Assembly (NCBI GenBank): GCA_036271315.1
Contig: DATBAV010000011.1
Span: forward strand, 1 to 64,000
Origin: VRUE01 sp036271315
Lineage (GTDB): Bacteria > Actinomycetota > Thermoleophilia > Solirubrobacterales > 70-9
Direction of reading: 5' to 3'
Length of the DNA: 64,000 nt
The notes under the pieces were generated by a model that did not search any database, had not been told where the DNA came from, and saw only the letters and a program-made list of their open reading frames with translations. Positions 16,928 to 25,317 of the stretch are shown here, piece after piece (the first letter of the stretch is position 1; each line of letters begins with the position of its first letter). The position numbers were made by a program, and so were the translations under genes.

Positions 16928-18037
16928 ATGCGCAGACTCCTGCTCATTCCGCTCACCGTCGCGCTGCTGGCGCTGACCCCGGCGTTTGCTGGGTCGCTGC
17001 CGCTGCCGCCGCGCGGGTTCATCGGCATCTCGCCCCAGGGCCCGACGGACGAAAACGACTACGAATTGATGCACGAGGCGGGAATCGCCTCGGTGCGCCT
17101 GCCGATGAACTGGGCCGACGTCGAGCCCGAAGCCAGCGATCGCTTCGCGCCGCGCTGGGAAGTCCTCGACGAACAGGTCGCCTACGCCGCCGAAAACCAC
17201 ATTCGCGCCTTCATGTTTCTCTGGGGAACGCCGGAATGGGTATCGCCGAGGCTCGGCGGCGAACCCGTCGCGACGGCGCGCCAGCGCCAGGCCTGGGTGC
17301 AGTTCCTCCACGCGGCGGTTGCCCGATATGGCACCCGAGGAAGCTTCTGGCGCGAACACCGCGAGCTACCCCGCCTGCCAGTGAACCAGTGGGAGATCTG
17401 GAACGAGGAGAACATCATCACCTTCTCCAAGGAACCGGATCCGGCTCGTTTCGGCCAACTGATTCGCATTTCCGGCGGTTTGCTGCACCGCGAGGAGCCC
17501 GGCTCCACGGTGATCCTCGGCGGTCTCTTCGGTCGTCCGCTGCAGAGCCCGCCGAACATCCAATCGGGGGGCTTCCTCGCCGACCTCTACCGCGTGCCTG
17601 GGATCAAGCGGTACTTCGATGGCGTTGCGCTGCACCCGTATGTCGCCGATGCCGGCGCCCTGACTGGGGAGATCGAAAACCTGCGCCGGGTGATGAGCTT
17701 CAACGGCGACGCCGCGACGCCGCTCTACGTGACCGAGATTGGCTGGGGATCTGCCAGCTTCGAGTCCCGCTGGGAGCGGGGACCGCGCGGCCAGGCGCGT
17801 GAACTCGACCGCGCTTTCGCTTTGCTGGCCAGCAACCGCCAGCGCTGGAACATCGGCGGGGTCTGGTGGTTCTCCTGGGTCGACCAGGCCGGTTCTTGCC
17901 AGTTCTGCGACTCGGCCGGCTTGCTCACTGACCAGCGCGAAGCGAAGCCCGCCTGGTATCGCTTCAACGCCTGGACCGGCGGCGATGCCGCCACGGTTCC
18001 CCGTGCGTCGGCCAGGGTGCTGCGCAACGGCCTTTAG
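16928..18037 (+). CDS. Secreted clan-A glycoside hydrolase (GH39/GH5-like)
   Basis: The 369-aa protein has a signal peptide (residues 1-22, ending AFA) and a TIM-barrel glycosidase domain. The acid/base glutamate is in VNQWEIWNEEN (Glu160) and the nucleophile in LYVTEIGWGS (Glu270), which is the strand 4/strand 7 pattern of clan A retaining hydrolases. It probably acts on a polysaccharide outside the cell; the family (GH39, GH5 or a relative) cannot be fixed by eye. It stands alone upstream of a SpoIIE phosphatase gene. Confidence 0.8.
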   Translation: MRRLLLIPLTVALLALTPAFAGSLPLPPRGFIGISPQGPTDENDYELMHEAGIASVRLPMNWADVEPEASDRFAPRWEVLDEQVAYAAENHIRAFMFLWGTPEWVSPRLGGEPVATARQRQAWVQFLHAAVARYGTRGSFWREHRELPRLPVNQWEIWNEENIITFSKEPDPARFGQLIRISGGLLHREEPGSTVILGGLFGRPLQSPPNIQSGGFLADLYRVPGIKRYFDGVALHPYVADAGALTGEIENLRRVMSFNGDAATPLYVTEIGWGSASFESRWERGPRGQARELDRAFALLASNRQRWNIGGVWWFSWVDQAGSCQFCDSAGLLTDQREAKPAWYRFNAWTGGDAATVPRASARVLRNGL

Positions 18038-18125
18038 CCAATCCTGCCTTTCTCCCCCGGGCGGTATGGACTTATCGTCGGACCCGAGCTACGTTGTTTT
18101 CAGTACCACCGCGACTGGGGGAACG

Positions 18126-19526
18126 ATGGCCTGGATCGACATATCCATGGTGGCAGCGGCGCTCGCCATCCTCTGCGCCTGGCTGGTCGTCGTCCTGCTC
18201 TTAAGGGCGCGTCGCTCGCAGCGCCGTTTCGAGATCCTCGGCGGTGTGGCCGCCGTCGCGGAGTCGAGCGATTCGCTGGAGAGCACCTTCGAGAAGATCT
18301 GCGACATCCTCGTGCCAGAGATAGCCGACTTCTGCATGATCGACGTGATCGAGGACGGCGGGCCGAAGCGCGTCGCTGTGCGGGTCGCGCGCGGAGGCGT
18401 CCCTCGGGCCGAGCAGAGGCTGAAGGGGCGTGAACCTTCCCTGCCTGAGCGGATGGTCCGCGGCGAGGACGGTTCGCTGGAACCGCGCTTCTACGAGCGG
18501 GTGTCCGAGGCCGAGCTGCGGGAGCTCGCTCACGACGAAGGCGACGACCTCGACTTCCTGCGCAGCCTCGGAATGCGTTCGGTGATCACGCTCGCCCTGC
18601 AGGCGCGCGGTCAGGTGAAGGGCACGCTCACCCTCGCGGTCGCCTGGTCGGGCCGTCGCTACCGTCGCGACGACGTGCGCTTCGCCTGGATCCTCTCCGG
18701 CAGAGTGGCGCTGACCCTCGACAACAGCGGCCTCTTCTCCGACCTCGAGCGGGCGGAAGCGGCGCGCGCCGAGATCGCCGAAACGCTTCAGCGCGGCCTG
18801 ATGCCACCGCCGCTGCCCCACATCCCGGGCTGGTCGCTGGCGGCGGTGTATCGGCCGGCGGGGGCGGAGAACGAAGTCGGCGGCGACTTCTACGACGCCT
18901 TCCCGGTCGCTGACGGCTGGATGCTCGTGATCGGCGACGTGACCGGCAGGGGGGCGCAGGCTGCCTCGATCACGGCGCTGGCCCGTTACACGCTGCGCAC
19001 CGCCGCGGCCCTCACCAACGACCCACAGATTGCCCTGGCGACGCTCAACCGCGCTCTGCTCGCCCGCCACGACACCTCGCTCTGCAGCATGGCGGCGCTC
19101 ACGCTCAGCGACGACCCGCGCCAGCCGGTGCGCATGGCCGTCGCCGGCCACCTGCCACCGCTCCTCGTCGATGGCGAGGAGGTTCGCGAGGCGACCGAGA
19201 GCGACCAGGTGCTCGGCGCGTTTGCCGACGGCGAGTGGCGGATCGGCGAGAGCCAGGTCGAGCCCGGCCAGCAGTTGGTGATGACCACGGACGGCATCGT
19301 CGAGGCCGAGGGTGAGGACGGGCGCTTTGGCGAGCAGCGGCTGCGCGCCGAGCTCGCCGGAGCGGGCAACCCGGCCGGGGCGGTGCAACGCCTCGAAGGA
19401 GCCCTCCGCGCCTTCACCGCGGACACGCTCGACGACGATGTGGCGATCCTCGCGGTTGCCCGCTCGGCGGGTGGCGCGGTCCCCACCGCACTGGTTGGTG
19501 GGTATGACATCAGCACCGATGGCTGA
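18126..19526 (+). CDS. Membrane-anchored GAF-SpoIIE serine phosphatase
   Basis: The 466-aa protein has one N-terminal membrane segment (about 6-27), a GAF sensor domain (about 35-210) and a PPM/SpoIIE phosphatase domain (about 225-455). Metal-binding motifs are visible: GGDFYDAF, GDVTGRG, TTDGIVEAE and DDDVAILAV. Such RsbU/RsbP-like enzymes dephosphorylate anti-anti-sigma factors in the partner switch that frees SigB/SigF. An RsbW-like gene and a SigB-type sigma gene lie 1.5-3 kb downstream, supporting that role. The start is chosen for the GGGGGAA ribosome binding site; longer in-frame extension upstream is rejected. Confidence 0.88.
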   Translation: MAWIDISMVAAALAILCAWLVVVLLLRARRSQRRFEILGGVAAVAESSDSLESTFEKICDILVPEIADFCMIDVIEDGGPKRVAVRVARGGVPRAEQRLKGREPSLPERMVRGEDGSLEPRFYERVSEAELRELAHDEGDDLDFLRSLGMRSVITLALQARGQVKGTLTLAVAWSGRRYRRDDVRFAWILSGRVALTLDNSGLFSDLERAEAARAEIAETLQRGLMPPPLPHIPGWSLAAVYRPAGAENEVGGDFYDAFPVADGWMLVIGDVTGRGAQAASITALARYTLRTAAALTNDPQIALATLNRALLARHDTSLCSMAALTLSDDPRQPVRMAVAGHLPPLLVDGEEVREATESDQVLGAFADGEWRIGESQVEPGQQLVMTTDGIVEAEGEDGRFGEQRLRAELAGAGNPAGAVQRLEGALRAFTADTLDDDVAILAVARSAGGAVPTALVGGYDISTDG

Positions 19527-19923
19527 GTCGCCGGAGACCCTGGTTGGGCGGCTCTTCAACGCCTTCAACCAGCGTGACATCAAGGAGATCGTCGGGCTCT
19601 GCTCGCCGCGCATGGAGTTCTTCGCGATTACCGCCGAGGAGGTCGGTCGCGATGCGCCCTACGTCGGGCCGGAGGGCCTGCGCGACTATCTGAAGGACGT
19701 CGAACGGTTCTGGGAAGAACTGCTGATCACCCCCGGCAGGGTGGAGCGCCGCGACGATCGCCTGCTCGTCCTCGGCCGCGTCTTCGTCCGCAATCGCGAG
19801 CTCGGCATTCGCGATATGCCGGTCGCCTGGATCTGGCAGGTGGAGGACGGACTCTTCGTGCGGGGCGAGGTTTTCGCCGATCCCGACGAGGCGGTCAGCC
19901 GTTTCGCGCGTGCGCCGGCTTGA
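19504..19923 (+). CDS. SnoaL-like / NTF2-fold protein
   Basis: The product (about 139 aa) has the NTF2-like pattern: an N-terminal helix (ETLVGRLFNAFNQRD), PRMEFF, a middle helix with YVGPEGLRDYLKDVERFW, and a beta-rich C-terminal half. These small cone-shaped domains bind hydrophobic ligands or act as enzymes; the function here is unknown. It overlaps the end of the SpoIIE gene by 23 nt, implying translational coupling and a possible link to the stress-signalling unit. A later ATG at 19519 is also possible. Confidence 0.7.
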   Translation: MTSAPMAESPETLVGRLFNAFNQRDIKEIVGLCSPRMEFFAITAEEVGRDAPYVGPEGLRDYLKDVERFWEELLITPGRVERRDDRLLVLGRVFVRNRELGIRDMPVAWIWQVEDGLFVRGEVFADPDEAVSRFARAPA

Positions 19924-20809
19924 GCGCCGCGAGCACTTCCTCGGCAAGCTGCGAGCCGTCGTCGGGGCGAAGCGGGGTGGCGCTCACCCGCAGCACCACG
20001 CTCTCTTCGTCAACTTCCTCCAGCGAGACGTTCGGCGGGTAGCGGGTCGGCACCCGGATCGCCGCCAGCAGCTGCTCCTCGATCCGGCGCGGGCTGGCCT
20101 CGTGCGAGAAGCGTGCCTTGAAATCGACCTTGGGTGGCTCGCGCAACGGCACCACCACGAGGCTGATCAGGACGCTGTTGGGCACCTGCAGGCGGTCCGC
20201 GCCCTGCACCAGCGTCGCGTAGAAGAGGCCGAGCGAGCTGACCGTCCCTTCCAGCGAGCCGGCCAGGGCACCGCCGACCAGGCGCACGCGTTCTCCCACC
20301 CGGAACGGTCGCGTGCTCTGCAGGACGATGCCGGCGAAGAGGCTGCCCAGGGTCTGCTGGGCCGCGAGGCCGAGGACGATCGCGGTGAAGGCGCCGCCGA
20401 CGGCGAGGGTGGCGGCGGTGACGCCGGCGATCCGCAGCGCCAGAATCACCACGGCGGCCATCGCGAAGAGGCGGATCAGGAAGCCCAGGGTGCCGGCGGT
20501 AGCGGGATCGACGCGGCGGAAGAGGCGGGGAGAGATCCAGCGCACCAGCCAGTGGCTGCCGGCCGAGCCGACGATGATCAGGATCGCCACAGTCGCCGCC
20601 CGCACCCAGGATCCGTAGCCGGGGAGCAGCTCGTGTCGCCGGTAGTAGACGACGAGCACCGCGGCAAGGATTGTCAGCGCGACCAGGAGGCCGCCGAGCG
20701 CCCGGCCGGGAGAGGCCGGCTCGAGCTCATGGCCGAGGCCCACTTCTTGCCAGGAGTGAGTACGGGTCTCGAACAGCTCGCGGTTGAGTCGCCGCCGTGG
20801 TGCGGGCAT
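19895..20809 (-). CDS. Small-conductance mechanosensitive channel (MscS family)
   Basis: MscS-type channels release solutes on hypo-osmotic shock. The 304-aa protein has three membrane helices (about 40-57, 70-92 and 112-135). The pore helix follows, with the GGAFTAIVLGLAAQQTLGSL motif, then the beta domain (FRVGERVRLVGG) and the cytoplasmic alpha/beta end. Its promoter region contains a SigB/SigF-like sequence, so it may be part of the general stress regulon. The 3' end overlaps the converging NTF2-fold gene by 29 nt. Confidence 0.92.
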   Translation of the reverse strand: MPAPRRRLNRELFETRTHSWQEVGLGHELEPASPGRALGGLLVALTILAAVLVVYYRRHELLPGYGSWVRAATVAILIIVGSAGSHWLVRWISPRLFRRVDPATAGTLGFLIRLFAMAAVVILALRIAGVTAATLAVGGAFTAIVLGLAAQQTLGSLFAGIVLQSTRPFRVGERVRLVGGALAGSLEGTVSSLGLFYATLVQGADRLQVPNSVLISLVVVPLREPPKVDFKARFSHEASPRRIEEQLLAAIRVPTRYPPNVSLEEVDEESVVLRVSATPLRPDDGSQLAEEVLAALKPAHARNG

Positions 20810-20854
20810 TAGTGGGGGTTCCTCCGGGGTTGGCGGTGGGCGCGCTTTTAGCGG

Positions 20855-20879
20855 CTACCCGTAGGTAGTTCGTGGAAAC
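20855..20879 (-). promoter_or_regulatory. SigB/SigF-type promoter of the MscS gene
   Basis: On the minus strand GTTT is followed after 15 nt by GGGTAG, close to the SigB/SigF consensus GTTT-N(14-17)-GGGTAT. It lies about 45 nt before the MscS start and is back to back with a similar element for the anti-sigma gene. Confidence 0.6.
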
Positions 20880-20883
20880 GACC

Positions 20884-20909
20884 GTTTTGTGCCCAGGGCC
20901 CACGGGTAG
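20884..20909 (+). promoter_or_regulatory. SigB/SigF-type promoter of the anti-sigma gene
   Basis: GTTT is followed after 16 nt by GGGTAG, about 75 nt before the RsbW-like gene. Autoregulation of an anti-sigma gene by its own sigma factor is common in SigB/SigF systems. Confidence 0.6.
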
Positions 20910-20984
20910 CGTGGGCCTAGGACGAGACGGTTATGCTCGCTGTGCGCGGGGGGACCCGCTCTCGAGCGGGAAGACGACGCGACG

Positions 20985-21830
20985 ATGCCAAACGGTTCCA
21001 CGACCAATGAGAAGCCGACCGGGCTTCAAATCAGACTTCCGGCGAAGGCTGAGAACGTGGCGGTCGTTCGCCATGCGCTCGCCGGGCTGGCCGAGGAGAT
21101 TGGCATGGACGAAGCCGGTGTCGCCGACCTCAAGACGGTGGTCACCGAGGCCAGCATGAACGTCGTCGTCCACGCCTACCCGGACGGAACCGGACCGCTC
21201 GTGGTCGAGGCCGACCCCGACACGGACGGCCTCACGGTGAAGGTGAGCGACAGCGGCGCTGGAATCAGCCCGCAGGCCAATTCCGAGCGCGACAGCCTCA
21301 AACTCGGCCTCTCTCTGATCGCCGCCCTCTCCAGCAGCTTCAGCATTTCCGGCGGTCTCGATCGCGGCACCGAGGTGATGATGCGCTTGCCGCTCAGCGG
21401 CGGGGGTACCAACGGCAGCGGACCCGCCGAGCAAGAGATCTCGGTCGAGGTGACGGGCACCGAGGTGACCGTTGGCAGGGCCGAGTTGCTCGAGCCCGTT
21501 CTGGCGCGCCTGGTCGGAGCGCTCGCGGCCCGTCGCGAACTCTCGGTCGAGCGCGTCTCCGACGCCGTGCTGGTCACCGACGCGATCGCCGGCGCCGCGC
21601 CGGGACGGTTCGCGGATGGCCGCGTGCGGCTCGGCCTCGACGAGAGCGAGAACGGCTTGGAGCTGCGACTCGGGCCGATGGACAAGGGCGCCGCTGCTGA
21701 CATTCGCAACGACCTCGAGGTACCGGACCTCGGTGGCTCTATCGAGGCGCTCGCGGACGAGCTGGCCGTCGACGAATCGAGCGACGGCGACTACCTGATC
21801 GTTCGCTTCGCCGGCATACCGGCCGCCTAG
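20985..21830 (+). CDS. RsbW-like anti-sigma factor with extended C-terminus
   Basis: The 281-aa protein starts with a GHKL ATPase/kinase domain of the RsbW/SpoIIAB type (about 15-140). The N box is VVTEASMNVVVHAY, followed by the G1 box KVSDSGAGIS. Such proteins bind the sigma factor and phosphorylate an anti-anti-sigma partner. Residues 150-281 look like a second, degenerate copy of the same fold without an N box, which is longer than the usual 140-160-aa family member. It converges with the sigma gene, sharing the CTAG that holds both stop codons. No STAS-domain antagonist gene is seen in the window. Confidence 0.85.
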   Translation: MPNGSTTNEKPTGLQIRLPAKAENVAVVRHALAGLAEEIGMDEAGVADLKTVVTEASMNVVVHAYPDGTGPLVVEADPDTDGLTVKVSDSGAGISPQANSERDSLKLGLSLIAALSSSFSISGGLDRGTEVMMRLPLSGGGTNGSGPAEQEISVEVTGTEVTVGRAELLEPVLARLVGALAARRELSVERVSDAVLVTDAIAGAAPGRFADGRVRLGLDESENGLELRLGPMDKGAAADIRNDLEVPDLGGSIEALADELAVDESSDGDYLIVRFAGIPAA

Positions 21831-22651
21831 TCGCGCTCCTCGCCCAGGCCGCGTTCCTCCTCGATCCGCTCGCGGATCCGTGCCAGCGCGCGGCGCAGGA
21901 TGCGCGAGACGTGCATCTGGGAGTGCCCAATCCGCTCCGCGATCTGGGACTGGGTCATGTCCTCGACGAAGCGCAGGCGCAGCACGACCCGCTCGCGCTC
22001 CTCCAGGTAGGGCAGTGCTGCGTCGAGCGCGATCCGCCCCTCGACCAACTCGAAGCGCTCGTCCTCTTCGCCGACCCATTCCGAGGGTGGCGCTTCGTCG
22101 GAGTCCTCGGCCCCGGCGGGCCGGTCGAGCGAAAGCGGGCGGCGGTTGTGGTTGGCCTCCATCACCTCGAGCACGTCGGTCTGCTCCAGGTCTAGCCGCT
22201 CGGCGATCTCGCCGACCGAGGGCGAGCGCTGTAGCTTTTTCGTCAGCTCGGTGATCGCTTTGTCGACTTCGGCCATGCGGTCGTGGAGGCCACGGGGGAC
22301 CCGCACGGTCCAGACCCGGTCGCGGAAGTGGCGCTTCAGCTCACCGAGGATCGTCGGCGAGGCGAAAGCGGTGAAGGGGATGCCGCGCTCGGGATCGAAA
22401 CGGTCGACGGCGTTGAGCAGGCCGAGGTTGGCGACCTGGAGCAGGTCGTCAAAGGACTCGCTGGCACCGCGGTAGCGCAGGGCCAGCCGCTTGGCGAAGG
22501 CCATGTTGCGCCGCACCAGCTCTTCGCGCACTGCGGGCTCTCGATCGCGGGTGAAGCGCTCCCAAAGCTCGCGTTCGCCGGCCAGATGCTCCTCTGCCCC
22601 CAGCGGGGCCGATGTTGCGGAGCTGTCGTCGCGGTCGCGTTTAGCTGCCAT
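21827..22651 (-). CDS. SigB/SigF-family RNA polymerase sigma factor
   Basis: This sigma-70 family protein (about 274 aa) has region 2 (MAFAKRLALRYRGASESFDD, FDPERGIPFTAFASPTI), region 3 (RVPRGLHDRMAEVDKAI) and region 4 with an HTH (MTQSQIAERIGHSQMHVSRI), as in SigB/SigF/SigG general-stress or sporulation factors. The neighbouring anti-sigma and SpoIIE phosphatase genes complete a partner-switch module. Start choice is uncertain: the ATG used here has no ribosome binding site, and a TTG 27 nt upstream is an alternative. Confidence 0.9.
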   Translation of the reverse strand: MAAKRDRDDSSATSAPLGAEEHLAGERELWERFTRDREPAVREELVRRNMAFAKRLALRYRGASESFDDLLQVANLGLLNAVDRFDPERGIPFTAFASPTILGELKRHFRDRVWTVRVPRGLHDRMAEVDKAITELTKKLQRSPSVGEIAERLDLEQTDVLEVMEANHNRRPLSLDRPAGAEDSDEAPPSEWVGEEDERFELVEGRIALDAALPYLEERERVVLRLRFVEDMTQSQIAERIGHSQMHVSRILRRALARIRERIEEERGLGEERD

Positions 22652-22740
22652 GGTCGAAGCAGGGCGGGTTGGCACCAATTCGCTACATGCCGCCCTTGAG
22701 CCCCCTCCCAGGCCGTGCAGCTACTCGGAGTACAAAGCTA

Positions 22741-24462
22741 TCAGGGCTCTTTCGGGGCGTACTGATCATGTCGCAATCGCCTCACGCGTCCCTCGATTAC
22801 GGCCTCTTGGAGCGCCCCGCGAAAGCGTCCCGGCCCCCAGTAGCGGCTGCCGACGCGGCGGGCGAGCTCTTTGCGATTGGCGCTGCCCTTCTCACTCAGC
22901 GCGCGCTCGATGATCTCGATCTCGCGGTCACGGTCGGTCCTGTTCGCCGCCGGAGACCAGAGTGGCATCCCGCGCGAGCGGGCGGCGGTGGCGCCGTCCC
23001 CTTCGCCCTCGGCGGTCAGCGGCGTCGCGACGTCCTCCAGCTGCTTCTGCTCGGCCTTGACCCCGAAGAGCAGCTCGGCGATGCCGCCGATCGCCATCAC
23101 CACGGCACCAATGAAGAAGCCGGTGGCGACCTGGTCCTGGCTGCCGCTGGCGATCAGGTGGCCGAAGAGCAGCGGGCCGGCGATGCCGCCGGCGGCGGTG
23201 CCGGCCGCGTAGAAGAAGGCGATAGAGAGCGCTCGCGTCTCCATCGGGAAGATCTCGCTGACGGTCAGGTAGGCCGAGCTGGCACCGGCAGAGGCGAGGA
23301 AGAAGATCGCCAGCACGAAGGCCATGAACGACCAGGTCGTCAGCGAGTTGCCGAGCAGCAGGATGGCGAGCACGGTGGTCAGGGCGGCCGAGCCCAGGTA
23401 GGTGAGGGACACCATCGGCTTACGGCCGACGGTGTCGAAGAGGCGGCCCAGCACGAACGGCCCGAGGAAGTTGGAGAAGGCGAAGATCGCGATGTAGATC
23501 GGCACCGTGCCCGAGGCGACATCGAAGAATTCGCCGAGCAGGGTGCCGAGGTCGAAGGTGACCGCGTTGTACATGAAGGCCTGGCCGATGAAGAGGGCGA
23601 AGCCGAGCGCCGTGCGGCGCGGGTATTTGGTGAACGCCGTGCGGGCGATCTCGCTGAGCGGGATGCGCTCGCGCTGCTTGACCGTGAGGCTGTCATCCAC
23701 CTCGGAGAGCTTTTCGCCGGTCTCCTCTTCGACCGCGTGCTCGATGTCGCCGACGATCTTCTCCGCCTCCTCGTCGCGGCCGTGGATGAAGAGCCAGCGG
23801 GGGCTCTCGGGGACGTTGCGGCGCACGAGCAGGATGCCGACGCCGAGTGCGGCGCCGATCCCGAAGGCGAGCCGCCAACCGATGTCGGCGGCGAAGAGGG
23901 CCGTGTCGAGCAGGGCGATCGAGGCGATCGCGCCACCGGCGGCGCCGATCCAGTAGCTGCCGTTGATCATCAGGTCGACCCGGCCGCGCACCCGGGCCGG
24001 GATCAGCTCGTCGATCGCCGAGTTGATCGCCGCGTACTCGCCGCCGATCCCGGCACCGGTGAAGAAGCGTGCGATGAAGAAGTACAGGGGGCTGAAGGAG
24101 AAGGCGGTGGCGATCGTGGCGACGATGTAGACGCCGAGGGTGAGCAGGAAGAGCTTCTTGCGACCGAAGCGGTCGGTGAGCTGGCCGAAGAAGAGAGCGC
24201 CGACGCAGGCACCGGCAACGTAGAAGGCGGCGGCGGTGCCGATCTGGCTGGCGTCGAGGACGAGGCCGCTGCCCTTTTCGGTCAGGCGTTGGCCGATGCT
24301 GCCGACGATCGTCACCTCGAGCCCGTCGAGGATCCAGACCGTGCCCAGCCCGATCACGATCATCCAGTGGAATTTCGACCAGGGGAGGCGATCGAGGCGC
24401 GAAGGAATGCGCGTCTCGATCGTGCCTAGATCTGCCGCCGAATCTCTCCCTCCGTCGGTCAT
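22741..24462 (-). CDS. MFS transporter with a C-terminal winged-helix-like extension
   Basis: The first 480 residues or so form a 12-helix major facilitator of the sugar/metabolite:H+ symporter type: GQLTDRFGRKKLFLLTLG between helices 2 and 3, RFFTGAGIGGEYAA, PESPRWLFIHGRDEEA before a central loop, and GRLFDTVGRKPMVSLTY. After helix 12 there is a polar linker and a 60-residue soluble domain (REIEIIERALSEKGSANRKE onward) that looks like a small winged-helix fold. The extension is unusual for the family. Substrate is unknown. Total length is 573 aa compared with the usual 430-480. Confidence 0.85.
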   Translation of the reverse strand: MTDGGRDSAADLGTIETRIPSRLDRLPWSKFHWMIVIGLGTVWILDGLEVTIVGSIGQRLTEKGSGLVLDASQIGTAAAFYVAGACVGALFFGQLTDRFGRKKLFLLTLGVYIVATIATAFSFSPLYFFIARFFTGAGIGGEYAAINSAIDELIPARVRGRVDLMINGSYWIGAAGGAIASIALLDTALFAADIGWRLAFGIGAALGVGILLVRRNVPESPRWLFIHGRDEEAEKIVGDIEHAVEEETGEKLSEVDDSLTVKQRERIPLSEIARTAFTKYPRRTALGFALFIGQAFMYNAVTFDLGTLLGEFFDVASGTVPIYIAIFAFSNFLGPFVLGRLFDTVGRKPMVSLTYLGSAALTTVLAILLLGNSLTTWSFMAFVLAIFFLASAGASSAYLTVSEIFPMETRALSIAFFYAAGTAAGGIAGPLLFGHLIASGSQDQVATGFFIGAVVMAIGGIAELLFGVKAEQKQLEDVATPLTAEGEGDGATAARSRGMPLWSPAANRTDRDREIEIIERALSEKGSANRKELARRVGSRYWGPGRFRGALQEAVIEGRVRRLRHDQYAPKEP

Positions 24463-24510
24463 GCAGTCAGCGGTTTACCCGGATCCCGGTTACTTCATGC
24501 GACTTGCGTG

Positions 24511-24536
24511 GTTGTCGATCTACCTGGGGCGGGTAC
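24511..24536 (+). promoter_or_regulatory. Possible SigB/SigF-type promoter of superoxide dismutase
   Basis: GTTG is followed after 16 nt by GGGTAC, 60 nt before the start codon. This is a weaker match to GTTT-N16-GGGTAT than the two elements near 20.9 kb. Confidence 0.35.
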
Positions 24537-24597
24537 GCGGGGCGTGGCGGCGTTAGGCTCTCCGCCGACTTCGAATATCGACCAAAGGAGACGCCAG

Positions 24598-25197
<600 letters not shown>

Positions 25198-25317
25198 CGG
25201 ACGCTGCAAACCGGCGCATCTTGGGGTCTTCAGTCGTCCGGATCGGGTCACGCACAAGAGTGCGCTCCCCTCACCGTCCTCCCTGCATCCCCCGACCTGC
25301 TTGGTTTCGCGCCCGTT

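Noticed and set aside
16964..17802. Alternative frames inside the secreted glycosidase.
   Set aside because: Only the chosen frame contains a signal peptide and both catalytic glutamates.
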